Shown here: in pieces, positions 8,657-17,423 of the stretch
Layout: every line of letters begins with the position of its first letter
Numbering within the stretch: position 1 is the first letter of the stretch
Source of the DNA: Chitinispirillum alkaliphilum
GTDB taxonomy: Bacteria > Fibrobacterota > Chitinivibrionia > Chitinivibrionales > Chitinispirillaceae
Assembly (NCBI GenBank): GCA_001045525.1
Contig: LDWW01000005.1
Span: 124,919-185,996, forward strand
Direction: 5' to 3'
Length of the DNA: 61,078 nt
Position numbers and translations under genes: made by a program
The notes under the pieces: generated by a model
Database searches by the model: none
Seen by the model: the letters and a program-made list of their open reading frames with translations, nothing else
Told to the model about the DNA's origin: nothing

Positions 8657-10033
8657 ATGCTTAAAGAGCATTCCTCTTTTGTTAAACAGACAATAGCAGG
8701 CGTTGACTGTCTGCTGATTTTAGCATCATTTCTTATAAGCTACTCCTATGTGGGGTTAAACCGAAGCCTTTCCCCGCTTAGCAGCTACTGGTTAATGGTG
8801 TTTGGTTTCACCTTTTTCTATCTTTATTTCGCCTGGACCCGTTCGCTGTTTTCAGTTCTTCAGTTTAACTGGATGCACAATCTTTTCCCCAAAACGGTGA
8901 TGATTTTCATCTCCTGTGGTTTCCTTGGAGCTTCTATTTTATATTTGATTCCGGAGAGCAGAAACAGCCGTTATCTGTATGTGACATTTTCGGTGGTTTC
9001 ATTTATGGTTATCACCGCAGAGAAGCTGCTTATAAAACAGGGCATAGCTTTTGCTCGGAGGAAGAATAAAAACACCTCCCCTGTTATAGTTCTGGGAAGG
9101 GGCAGAGGTGCTGCTCAGCTTTGTCACGAAATCGAAACCCATAAGGAGTGGGGCCTTAGAATTGTCCGGAAAATTGATCTGAGCATCTCTGCAAGCGAGT
9201 TTGAGGATGTATTAAGAAACAGCTATGTGGAGGAGGTGTTTTTCTGTGTCCCGCGAAGGCTCACAAGAGAGGGCATAACAATAGATCCTCTGCTTGAGAT
9301 CTGTGAGGAGATGGGCAGGCCTGCAAGGGTTTTTCTTAATATCTCTGGTGCGGCACCTTTCGCTCGTTGGGAATATCAGAACTTTATGGATCGCTCGACT
9401 CTGATTTCTGCAACCGTTGAACTCGATCCTGACCAGCTGATATTTAAGCGCGTATTCGATATAATCGGATCCCTGTTCGGTGTTTTATTGCTCCTGGCTT
9501 TGTACCCTTTTCTGGCGATCGCAATAAAGATCACTTCAAGGGGACCTGTCTTTTTCAGGCAGATAAGGGTCGGCAAACATGGGAAACGATTTGTAATCTA
9601 TAAATTCCGCTCCATGTATACAGATGCCGAAAAAAGGAAAAAGGATTTACTCGAACTGAATCAGTGTGATGGGGCAATTTTCAAACTCAAAGATGATCCA
9701 AGGATTACTCCTGTAGGTGTTTTGATCCGAAAATTCAGTTTAGATGAACTGCCGCAGTTTATAAATGTTCTCAGAGGGGAAATGTCACTGGTGGGTACCA
9801 GACCACCGACTCCCGACGAGGTGAAAAAATATCAGAAATGGCACCACAGGAGGATAAGCATTCGACCGGGAATAACAGGACTGTGGCAGGTGAGCGGAAG
9901 AAACAAAATAACAGATTTTGATGAGATCGTGAAGCTTGATCTCAAATACATTGACAACTGGAGCATTTGGCTTGATGTTAAAATCATATTTAAGACCATT
10001 CTTGTGTTGTTTGAGAGAGACAGTGCCTTTTGA
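8657..10033 (+). CDS. polyprenyl-phosphate sugar-1-phosphate transferase (WcaJ/WbaP-like)
   Basis: 458 residues. Four or five N-terminal membrane segments are followed by a Rossmann-like CoA-binding domain (VIVLGRGRGAAQL) and the C-terminal catalytic bacterial sugar transferase domain from about residue 260: KRVFDIIGS, one re-entrant helix, YKFRSMYTDA, LDELPQFINVLRGEMSLVGTRP, then RPGITGLWQVSGR. This enzyme class starts surface-glycan synthesis by moving a sugar phosphate (often glucose, galactose or a derivative) from its UDP form to undecaprenyl phosphate at the inner membrane. No other such transferase lies in the window, so it may prime the glycan locus at 49.7-60.6 kb. A GAGAAGG site precedes the ATG. 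Confidence 0.92.
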   Translation: MLKEHSSFVKQTIAGVDCLLILASFLISYSYVGLNRSLSPLSSYWLMVFGFTFFYLYFAWTRSLFSVLQFNWMHNLFPKTVMIFISCGFLGASILYLIPESRNSRYLYVTFSVVSFMVITAEKLLIKQGIAFARRKNKNTSPVIVLGRGRGAAQLCHEIETHKEWGLRIVRKIDLSISASEFEDVLRNSYVEEVFFCVPRRLTREGITIDPLLEICEEMGRPARVFLNISGAAPFARWEYQNFMDRSTLISATVELDPDQLIFKRVFDIIGSLFGVLLLLALYPFLAIAIKITSRGPVFFRQIRVGKHGKRFVIYKFRSMYTDAEKRKKDLLELNQCDGAIFKLKDDPRITPVGVLIRKFSLDELPQFINVLRGEMSLVGTRPPTPDEVKKYQKWHHRRISIRPGITGLWQVSGRNKITDFDEIVKLDLKYIDNWSIWLDVKIIFKTILVLFERDSAF

Positions 10034-11606
10034 TTCAAACTGTTACCATACCGCAGCAGAGTCTGTCCATACCCAAAAGCTTTCTAACCCCTTAAGACTA
10101 TGCTGTCTCTTGTTAACCTTCTTATCTTTTTCCCTCACAGCCGTACCTATCGATAACTGGAGAATTCCCTATTACCGGGTATCCAGTGAAATGGGCCTGG
10201 CTCACACATCTCCAAGTGCAATGTTTTGGGATCACATCTCTTACGGCGAACTGTTTGATCCGCTGATATGGCCAAACAGGCCACAGGAACCAACTCACTA
10301 CTGGAGTGTAGAACCTGCTCTGACAGCCGGAACCCGAAGCTCTGAAGATGGCGATGTGCAGCTTGCTTTCGGCAATTTTAAATTCGTAAATGATATCAGA
10401 TTTGGGAATCTTTTCATGAGGCAGACTCTGGACGTTGACTCCAGATACGCTGATGACAATTTGTACCCGGCTCACACAGGTCGCTTTGCACAGGGAAGAA
10501 TCGAAGAGGCCTATATTCAGTACGAGTATTCAAACGGATTTCTAAGGTTGGGAAGAATAAAAAGAAACTGGGGACCTTTCCCGGACAGAAGCATGGTCCT
10601 CTCTTCAAACCCCTACTCCTATGATGCTTTTGAATGGCAGTTGTTTTCATCATTTTTTGAGTTCAGGCATCTATTTGCCGCATTTCCTTACGACAGATCT
10701 TATCAGGATGGGGGGTGGGAAGGTATAGCCGGTGGGAAAACAAACAGATATTTTGCAGCTCATTCCCTCAATTTCATGCTTGGAAAATGGGTCACTCTGG
10801 GATTAACAGAAACGGTGGTATTTGCCAGAGAAAGTGGTGTGCCCGACTTTGCCTATATCAATCCTGTTTCGGTTTATACTGTAATCAATACAAATAAAGA
10901 GAGTGAAGCTAATCTGATGCTTGGGTTTCAGTGGTCTGTGAGGCCTGGTACAGAGAATATCGAATGGCGGGGGCAGCTTGCTGTTGATGACTTTCAGATT
11001 GACAACGCTGAGAGAACCGGGGTTGAGAGTGATAACGAACCAAACCACTGGGGAATACAGACCGCGTTGTATTTCAGGGATCTTCTGCCACTCCAAACTC
11101 CTCACCTCCTCAAGGCTGAATACACCAAAGCTTCACAATGGTTATACACTGTGGATGATATGAATACCAGAAAGGGTGAGAGATACACTTACCTTGGCCG
11201 CAGTCTTGGCTATCCCGATAACGATTTCGAAAAAGCTGCCGTGCAGTTTGCGGTTATAGGACAAAACTACTGGACTGCCGCTGTGGAGGCTTCGTATTCC
11301 AGAAAGGGTGAGAGGAATCTGTTCAGCAAATGGAAAGATTCTGAATTGGATCATATAGCCAGAGGTCTGCCATTCAATTATCAGGATTCAAATTTTCCAT
11401 CCGGAGAACATGTGGAGAAAACAATCGGGTTCTCAACAGAGATATCCGCCTATTTCAGAAACCTGGCGAACTGTAAACTCACTTTAAATAACAGATGGAT
11501 TAAAAACAGAAATAATAATCCTACCGCCCGTTACGAATATGTTCCCCGAATTCATTTTGAAGTATCCATGCACTACAGTGACTGGTATTATCCTTTTAAA
11601 AGGTAA
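10023..11606 (+). CDS. Wzi-like capsule-associated outer-membrane protein
   Basis: I take GTG 10023 as start: it overlaps the sugar transferase stop by 11 bases, has a GAGAGAG stretch upstream, and gives a 527-residue protein with a signal peptide (hydrophobic LCCLLLTFLSFSLTA). ATGs at 9936 or 9975 are possible but would precede the signal oddly. The body is rich in alternating aromatic strands typical of a beta-barrel, and LRLGRIKRNWGPFPD followed by LSSNPYSYDAFEW matches the Wzi/'capsule assembly protein' family pattern. Wzi helps hold capsule polysaccharide on the outer membrane. Its coupling to the initiating transferase supports a surface-glycan role. Confidence 0.8.
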   Translation: MPFDSNCYHTAAESVHTQKLSNPLRLCCLLLTFLSFSLTAVPIDNWRIPYYRVSSEMGLAHTSPSAMFWDHISYGELFDPLIWPNRPQEPTHYWSVEPALTAGTRSSEDGDVQLAFGNFKFVNDIRFGNLFMRQTLDVDSRYADDNLYPAHTGRFAQGRIEEAYIQYEYSNGFLRLGRIKRNWGPFPDRSMVLSSNPYSYDAFEWQLFSSFFEFRHLFAAFPYDRSYQDGGWEGIAGGKTNRYFAAHSLNFMLGKWVTLGLTETVVFARESGVPDFAYINPVSVYTVINTNKESEANLMLGFQWSVRPGTENIEWRGQLAVDDFQIDNAERTGVESDNEPNHWGIQTALYFRDLLPLQTPHLLKAEYTKASQWLYTVDDMNTRKGERYTYLGRSLGYPDNDFEKAAVQFAVIGQNYWTAAVEASYSRKGERNLFSKWKDSELDHIARGLPFNYQDSNFPSGEHVEKTIGFSTEISAYFRNLANCKLTLNNRWIKNRNNNPTARYEYVPRIHFEVSMHYSDWYYPFKR

Positions 11607-11615
11607 ATCAAAAAA

Positions 11616-12344
11616 ATGATGGAAGAGAATGTGCCGGAAAAACCTCCAATCCCTGTTCCTGAGAGTGCCGGGAAAGTTCATGAATATATCCTGGAGGAGT
11701 TGAAAAAGTTACTCCATCTGCAGGTCTCTGATTGCCTTAACACAGAATTCAGGTCAGGTTTTTCACGGATTCTTGATCTCTTCGAAGAGTACCAGTGCCT
11801 GATAATCGATGAATATGGTTCAGCCATGAGTTGCGCCAGGGGGTGCAGCTGGTGCTGTAATCACTGGGTTGAAGATGTTAACTCCTTTGAGGCAGAAATC
11901 ATCGCTGATTACATCAGGAAAAATCATCCCGCTCAAATTAGCCAAATTGTGAAGCAATGTAAAAATGACCTCATTCTGCTTGAAAATCTCGATGATATAG
12001 TGTCACAAAAAGTTCCTGAGAACGGGCTTGATGATGGCAACGACAGTGTGTTTATTCTGCTCTCATCATTTTATCAGCTGAAAAGACCCTGCCCCCTTTT
12101 GGACGCAAATGGCGGCTGCAGTATATATCCGGTTCGCCCGCTTACCTGCAGAGTGTATATGAGTTTTTCTTCTTCGAAAAATTGTCACCCCACAAATATC
12201 AATCAGGAGGATATCCCTACCTACATCATGGATCTGCGGGAGGAAGCCAATGAGCTTGTAGACAAACTTCATTTCAGATTTCAAAAATATGAAGATGATA
12301 CAGGTTTAAGATCCCTTCTTGTAAAATATTTGGGGGATCTGTAA
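11616..12344 (+). CDS. YkgJ-family cysteine-cluster protein
   Basis: 242 residues, no signal peptide. The cysteine cluster is CARGCSWCC near residue 70-78, then CPLL...GGCSIYPVRPLTCR around 150-172 and a later KNCHP. This spacing marks the YkgJ/UPF0153 zinc- or iron-binding family of unknown function. The N-terminal ~50 residues are an extra helical extension. It begins ten bases after the Wzi-like gene, so it could be last in that run, and it ends 11 bases before a converging gene with no clear terminator between. Confidence 0.85.
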   Translation: MMEENVPEKPPIPVPESAGKVHEYILEELKKLLHLQVSDCLNTEFRSGFSRILDLFEEYQCLIIDEYGSAMSCARGCSWCCNHWVEDVNSFEAEIIADYIRKNHPAQISQIVKQCKNDLILLENLDDIVSQKVPENGLDDGNDSVFILLSSFYQLKRPCPLLDANGGCSIYPVRPLTCRVYMSFSSSKNCHPTNINQEDIPTYIMDLREEANELVDKLHFRFQKYEDDTGLRSLLVKYLGDL

Positions 12345-12355
12345 TCTTAAGATCA

Positions 12356-13822
12356 TTATTCCTGCTCATCTTCTTCAAGTTCCTCCAAAACCGCCTTGAA
12401 ATACCTCTCTGGTGGCACACTCATAATCTCCGAAAACCCTTTACTGAATTGTTCCGGTGTTGAAAAGCCGCATCTCTCAGCAACCTCATCAAGGGTGATT
12501 TCAGGTGTGCGCATTTGTTTTTTTGCAGCACTGATCCTTGTAAATAACAGGAGCCGCTCAAAGGTTGTTTCCATATCGCTTTGAAGAGAGGATTTGATCT
12601 CTTCGGGAGTAAGGGAGCAGAGTTTTGAAACTTTCTGAAGTGTGAGGTGTGGCTCAGAATGATGGGTTTCAATTGCAGACAGCACTAAGCTCGTTGTCGG
12701 GGAGGGATGCCTCTGTTCTTCGCTTTCATATTTTCGGTTCAGGCTGCTTTGGTGAATGCTATAAATCACGATAAATGATGCAATCCCAACCGATATTATC
12801 CCAAACAGGATCATTACCAGTTTAAGCGGGAACATCCCCTGGCGTAAAACGATAGTGCCCCAGCCAGCGGGGCTGTACCGGTTATAGTATTGTGATCCGC
12901 TCCAGGAGTAAAAATCGTAACCCTCCATTCCTTCATCCCTGTTTACAACAGATACGTTTAAACCAAAACGTTCCGGGGGAAATTCATAATCTGACAATAC
13001 GGTAAAAGGAATAGCCGCCTCGATCAGGTACCCATTTTCCGTTAGAGCATAACGCCATTTCATCTCTTCGCGTATTCTGTAGCGAATACTGTCGGATGGT
13101 TTAAATGCACCTGATTTCAGATCGACCCCCAAGGCGTAACTTCTGCTCAGTGGTCCAAAGCGGATACTTCGGTGATTGATTCCTGCAAAATGTGAACGGG
13201 TTTTGTGCATATCGATATGCAGCTCAACAAAATCTCTGGGGGTTACAGAGGAGTCACTCACGGTTATGGCGAAGTAGAGAGTCGAGGAGCTCCACAGGAG
13301 TCTGAACTGGGCTTTAGAGCCAATATTTTCAACGGCCGCCCTGTTCCACATTTCCTCAAGTTCACCATCTATTACAATTGAATCCGGTTCAATGATTTCT
13401 CTGCAAATGTAGATTTGATCTGAGGGCTTTTGCTGAGATCGGTGCAGAACCCAGCGGTGTCCGAGTGGGGGAGAAACAATACTGGTGCCGTTTTTGTGGT
13501 AAAGTATGTAGCCGAATTGGAAATGAAGCTGATCATGGTCGGGAAGATTTGGATCCAAAGCAACGCGGTGTTTATAGGGGGGGTGGTGAAGAGTAACAAG
13601 GGTATCGGTCTGATTTCCGGAATGAAACAGGAAAAGAGTCACAGAATCAACCTCACAGAGTGGTTCTATCTGATACAATACTGTATCTGCATCGATGACG
13701 GATAGATAGGGCGGTGAAACAATTCTCGCACTATCTGCGGTACGGTTCTGTCCAAAAAGAGCTGCACTAACTGCTAAAAGGAAGCTTATTGCTATTGCGG
13801 TTAGTTTTCCTGCTTTTTCCAT
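12356..13822 (-). CDS. membrane-anchored AraC-type regulator with periplasmic CBM9-like sensor
   Basis: 488 residues from ATG 13822; longer frames start inside the divergent spacer and the opposite gene. Order: signal anchor (residues 1-25), a beta-rich extracytoplasmic region, a CBM9/DOMON-like carbohydrate-binding domain (IVIDGELEEMWNRA, LYFAITVSDSSV, FVELHIDMHKTRS), one membrane helix near 332-355 (LKLVMILFGIISVGIASFIV), then a cytoplasmic AraC/HTH_18 DNA-binding domain at the C-terminus (ITLDEVAERCGFSTPEQFSKGFSEIMSVPPERY). Inference: a one-component receptor that senses a sugar in the periplasm and controls genes directly. It is divergent from the PAS gene at 13920. Confidence 0.82.
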   Translation of the reverse strand: MEKAGKLTAIAISFLLAVSAALFGQNRTADSARIVSPPYLSVIDADTVLYQIEPLCEVDSVTLFLFHSGNQTDTLVTLHHPPYKHRVALDPNLPDHDQLHFQFGYILYHKNGTSIVSPPLGHRWVLHRSQQKPSDQIYICREIIEPDSIVIDGELEEMWNRAAVENIGSKAQFRLLWSSSTLYFAITVSDSSVTPRDFVELHIDMHKTRSHFAGINHRSIRFGPLSRSYALGVDLKSGAFKPSDSIRYRIREEMKWRYALTENGYLIEAAIPFTVLSDYEFPPERFGLNVSVVNRDEGMEGYDFYSWSGSQYYNRYSPAGWGTIVLRQGMFPLKLVMILFGIISVGIASFIVIYSIHQSSLNRKYESEEQRHPSPTTSLVLSAIETHHSEPHLTLQKVSKLCSLTPEEIKSSLQSDMETTFERLLLFTRISAAKKQMRTPEITLDEVAERCGFSTPEQFSKGFSEIMSVPPERYFKAVLEELEEDEQE

Positions 13823-13919
13823 GTGATTAAAGCCTTGAAAAATATTAGTAGGGAGTATAAAATTAAAAATAACTATAATTTTCTCTATGCAGTAAAAAAC
13901 ATCCATTGAAAGAGGAAAA

Positions 13920-14693
13920 ATGGAGGGAATACGACACGGGGTCGAATCGACAAACATCGGTATATTAAGTACTGATCCTGAGTTAACTCAACCAATGTTA
14001 AACATATTTTCAGATAATGATTCTGAAAAGCATACAGTTGCACTCTTTTCTGATTCCGAATCTGTTGTGACACATTTTCTTACCGATGGGCTTGATTATT
14101 TACTTTCAGATTTAAGAGCTGATTATGACAGGGTAGTTGCACTGAATGAGGAAATCCTCTCTAAAAACCCCATCACCACCTGTATCGCTTTGGTGGATGG
14201 GTATGAGGAGAAGTATGCAGAATTGGTAGATCTTGGAATTCATGAGATTGTACCTGTTCAGGAAGTTGACAGCGAGAGATTGCTCTGGCGAATGGAAATT
14301 GCCCGCAGGAGGCATAATAAAATCTTCAGCATTACAACTGATAATGATTTTTTCAGCAAAATGCTGGATCTTTCAATTGATGTAGTTCTGGTAATTTCAA
14401 TCGAAGGGGTCATTTTATACAACAGTCCCAATATCAGGCGGATTCTTGGGTATGATCCCAATGAAACGGTGGGGAAAAGCGTGTTTGACTTTTTCCACTC
14501 TGAAGATATGGGTCAGAATGCAGCTCTCTTTGAACAAATTCTGAAATCAAATGAAGTTGATCCAGTATACGGAAAGGGTCGGGTTAGATCAAATGATGGA
14601 GAATTTCTGACATTGAAATTTTCAGGGAGAAATATGTTAAGCGACCCTGATATCAGAGGGATAATCGTCAACTATCATATAGAAAATGGATAA
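13920..14693 (+). CDS. receiver-like plus PAS domain protein
   Basis: 257 residues. The first ~120 residues resemble a receiver (CheY-like) fold: IGILSTDPEL at the start, a possible acidic site in LLSDLRADYDR, and IHEIVPVQEVDSERLLWRMEIA near the end. The usual acidic pair and conserved lysine are not clear, so phosphorylation is doubtful. Residues ~140-255 form a PAS domain (FFSKMLDLSIDVVLVISIEG, NSPNIRRILGYDPNETVGKS). No output domain follows. Seventy-three bases separate it from the HD-GYP gene, which could be its effector partner. GAGG lies just before the ATG. Confidence 0.72.
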   Translation: MEGIRHGVESTNIGILSTDPELTQPMLNIFSDNDSEKHTVALFSDSESVVTHFLTDGLDYLLSDLRADYDRVVALNEEILSKNPITTCIALVDGYEEKYAELVDLGIHEIVPVQEVDSERLLWRMEIARRRHNKIFSITTDNDFFSKMLDLSIDVVLVISIEGVILYNSPNIRRILGYDPNETVGKSVFDFFHSEDMGQNAALFEQILKSNEVDPVYGKGRVRSNDGEFLTLKFSGRNMLSDPDIRGIIVNYHIENG

Positions 14694-14766
14694 TTGACTC
14701 CTGTCTATGCCAATGTAAGCGGATAACTGGAAATGGATCGGCATTTTAACCGGGAGATTTTTTAAG

Positions 14767-15948
14767 GTGGTTCTATACAAAATAGATGAAGTTGAAACCG
14801 GGATGATTCTTGGTGAAGGCGTGTATGATGAAAATGGACGCCTGCTTTTGTCAGAAGGGTTTGAAATCAAACCCGCTCACATCAACATGCTCAGACAGCG
14901 CGGGTATAAGCAGGTGCTCATTGCTGTAAAAGGAACTGAAGGGGTCAGGCCGGAGAGGGTGGTAACAGATCAGGTTAAAAACGAACTTGCATCAACTGTA
15001 TGCGATTCAGAAAGAAAACTTAAGCAGATTTTCAAGCCTGAACGTTACTCAAAAGAGAGAATTATTGACATAGTAAAGAAAGACAAGCCGGTAATTAATC
15101 AGATCCTCAGGAAAAAAGATCTTCTCACTGTTGTAGGCAAGTGTATCGAAGACATAATCAATGAGCCATGGACCGCAGTGAATCTTGCAAAAATGGAGGG
15201 TGAGAACAAATCGGTTTTCGACCATTCGCTTAATGTGTTGATTCTGTCTCTCTGTATCGGACACAGATACAGACTTGACAAGGAAGAGCTGTTTCAGCTT
15301 GGCCTGGGAGCCATAAACTATGATATAGGGATGCTCACCGTACCGGAAAAAATTATCCATAAAGATGGACCACTTAACGAAGAAGAACAAAAGGTGCTCC
15401 AGCAGCATACCCTGTATGGCTATACTATGCTTTCAGACAACTCCGCTATACCTCCCACCAGTGCAATGGTGGCTCTGTCTCATCATGAGAATCAGGATGG
15501 TTCAGGTTTTCCAAGAGGAATAAAGGGAGAAAACCGGCCCCCGGTAAAAACGCTGAAAAACGGAGGCCTCATCCATCGTTTCGCCGAAATTGTAGCGGTT
15601 GCCGATGCGTTTGAAATGTTTTGCTTTGGGAGAAAACACTACAGCGAAGGTTTGGGGGTGGAGGGGGCAATAAAAAAGCTGCTCTCTTTAAGGGGGGATA
15701 TCCTTAACAGCGATATCGTAAATAAAATAATTGCAATCACTCCTGTGTACCCGCAGGGGGTTAGGATCCGTGTGACTGGTGCTCCGCTTGAAAATCTGAT
15801 CGGAAGCACGGGGGTCGTTTCAAAAACAAATCCGGGAGATCTGGCACATCCCCAGGTAATTATTTATGAAAACGCAAAAGGGGTTCATATAAAGCCGATC
15901 CCGATCGATCTTCGCAAATATAAAACGATAAAAGTTGAAGTTATCTGA
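14767..15948 (+). CDS. HD-GYP domain protein with altered metal site
   Basis: 393 residues from GTG 14767, with GGGAG about ten bases upstream. The N-terminal ~130 residues are a DUF3391-like or unassigned region; the HD-GYP domain spans ~145-340. The first conserved His is H153, and H214, HH 239-240 and DGSG 244-247 are present. The HD pair itself reads YD (185-186) in INYDIGM where HDIGK is usual, and GYP reads GFP. HD-GYP enzymes hydrolyse cyclic di-GMP; loss of the metal-binding His suggests little or no activity, perhaps a binding or scaffold role. It ends eight bases into the tail of the converging flavoprotein gene. Confidence 0.82.
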   Translation: MVLYKIDEVETGMILGEGVYDENGRLLLSEGFEIKPAHINMLRQRGYKQVLIAVKGTEGVRPERVVTDQVKNELASTVCDSERKLKQIFKPERYSKERIIDIVKKDKPVINQILRKKDLLTVVGKCIEDIINEPWTAVNLAKMEGENKSVFDHSLNVLILSLCIGHRYRLDKEELFQLGLGAINYDIGMLTVPEKIIHKDGPLNEEEQKVLQQHTLYGYTMLSDNSAIPPTSAMVALSHHENQDGSGFPRGIKGENRPPVKTLKNGGLIHRFAEIVAVADAFEMFCFGRKHYSEGLGVEGAIKKLLSLRGDILNSDIVNKIIAITPVYPQGVRIRVTGAPLENLIGSTGVVSKTNPGDLAHPQVIIYENAKGVHIKPIPIDLRKYKTIKVEVI

Positions 15949-17116
15949 AAAGTATAGCGCTGTGTTTGAAAAAACGGGGCATGAGCCTCACTAACACTGC
16001 AATTAGCGCAATGGCCGGTATAGAGAATGGTTTTGATCTGTCTGGTGCAGAGTTGATTATCTTTGAAGAATCCTGAAGCACTTTTATTATCTGTGTATCT
16101 GAAGAATCCATTATTATTTCTCTGAGCAGAAGGAACAGTTTCTGTTGTTTTCGCTGTTTTTTACGCCAGGATCTGGAATATGCGCTGAGTTTTTCGGTCT
16201 CACCTTTACTACAGTTCAGTAACGACTCGATTGCCATCTCTGCAGCTTCAAGAGTGTTCATGATACCCCCGGCTGTAAGCGGATTACACTGTCTGGCAGA
16301 ATCACCAACAACAAGGACGTTACCTATTGTAAGGCGCCTGGGGCTCTCAAGAATGGGTATGGAACCGGTGATCATATCACCATAGCGAATGCCGGGAAAT
16401 CTTTTCTGAAGAAAGCTGTGAACCAGGTCTGAAACCCTGGTCCCATCGGGTAACCGGTTGTATAGTGCGCCTCCGACAAGGAGGTGATCTTTCTCTTTTG
16501 GGAAAACCCAGATATAGCCCGGGTGTAGTGTGTCTCTGCCGGCGAAAAAATGGAGATGCCCGTCATTGTAGGATTTACTTTCCAGTTTATACTCGATAGT
16601 ACTGGCACAATCTTTAAGTCCCAGAACTCTGGTAATTCCTGCCAGTCGGCCGATAGTACTTTCAGGCCCATCTGCACCGATAATGAAATCACCTTCAATA
16701 TGTTCCCCGGAATCAGATATCACACCTTTACAAAGAGTGCCGTTTGCTGCAATCAGCCCGGTTATAGTGGTGTTTAGTTTCAATTCTGCCCCGGCGGCAA
16801 TCGCTTTGTCTGCAAGGGATGATTCCAGTCTGCAGCGGTGAAGTATTACACCGGCATCGGGAATTTCACGGCTAATCACATAGTCGTCATTTATATGAGC
16901 GGTGAGCCCTGTAATGTCACGGGCGATCCAGTTTTCATCAACCTGAAGAAAGCGCGACAGTTCCATTCTGTTACCGGTTGCTTCACCGCATCTTATGGGA
17001 TGACCGATCTTAGAACGTCTGTCAACGATACAAACGTTTTTTCCTGCCCCGGCAAGTTTACTTCCCATGTACAGGCCAGCCAGACTCGCTCCGACAATAA
17101 CATTATCATATTTCAT
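15941..17116 (-). CDS. geranylgeranyl-reductase-family FAD oxidoreductase
   Basis: 391 residues from ATG 17116, which shares a base with the ferredoxin stop (TGATG); a GTG one codon upstream is also possible. FAD-binding motif VIVGASLAGLYMGSKLA at the N-terminus, then IGHPIRCGEATG, the second FAD motif FIIGADGPESTIGR, and VLVVGDSARQCNPLTAGGIMNTLEAA. This order marks the geranylgeranyl reductase / digeranylglycerophospholipid reductase family, which reduces isoprenoid double bonds, though members also act on other lipids and on quinone side chains. The coupled ferredoxin is a plausible electron donor. The substrate is unknown. Confidence 0.85.
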   Translation of the reverse strand: MKYDNVIVGASLAGLYMGSKLAGAGKNVCIVDRRSKIGHPIRCGEATGNRMELSRFLQVDENWIARDITGLTAHINDDYVISREIPDAGVILHRCRLESSLADKAIAAGAELKLNTTITGLIAANGTLCKGVISDSGEHIEGDFIIGADGPESTIGRLAGITRVLGLKDCASTIEYKLESKSYNDGHLHFFAGRDTLHPGYIWVFPKEKDHLLVGGALYNRLPDGTRVSDLVHSFLQKRFPGIRYGDMITGSIPILESPRRLTIGNVLVVGDSARQCNPLTAGGIMNTLEAAEMAIESLLNCSKGETEKLSAYSRSWRKKQRKQQKLFLLLREIIMDSSDTQIIKVLQDSSKIINSAPDRSKPFSIPAIALIAVLVRLMPRFFKHSAILFR

Positions 17117-17313
17117 CACTTTTTGTCCGAAGTTTCATTGGATATGCAGATCGCATTTACAGGACAGAAAAACCTGCATTTCGAACAGTTGATACACTTG
17201 GGAGTTATTTGACTGAAATCATCACTTATCACTATAGCCATTGCGGGGCAGACTGATGAGCAGCCCCCGCAAAAAGTGCATACTGTCTGATCGATTATTA
17301 GTTTTCCTGACAT
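17116..17313 (-). CDS. 2[4Fe-4S] ferredoxin
   Basis: 65 residues with two CxxCxxCxxxCP clusters: CTFCGGCSSVCP and CINCSKCRFFCP. This is the classic bacterial-type ferredoxin that can hold two [4Fe-4S] clusters and carry low-potential electrons in the cytoplasm. Its stop codon overlaps the start of the flavoprotein gene, indicating translational coupling and a likely donor-acceptor pair. Confidence 0.93.
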   Translation of the reverse strand: MSGKLIIDQTVCTFCGGCSSVCPAMAIVISDDFSQITPKCINCSKCRFFCPVNAICISNETSDKK

Positions 17314-17423
17314 GATTCTTAACGACTCTTCCGGTTGGCAATAAAAAATTTGACTTTTAAAATAGCTAAGCGGATAATCCGGGTGCTATATAAAAATCAC
17401 CTTTTTACAATGTAATCCCCTGA

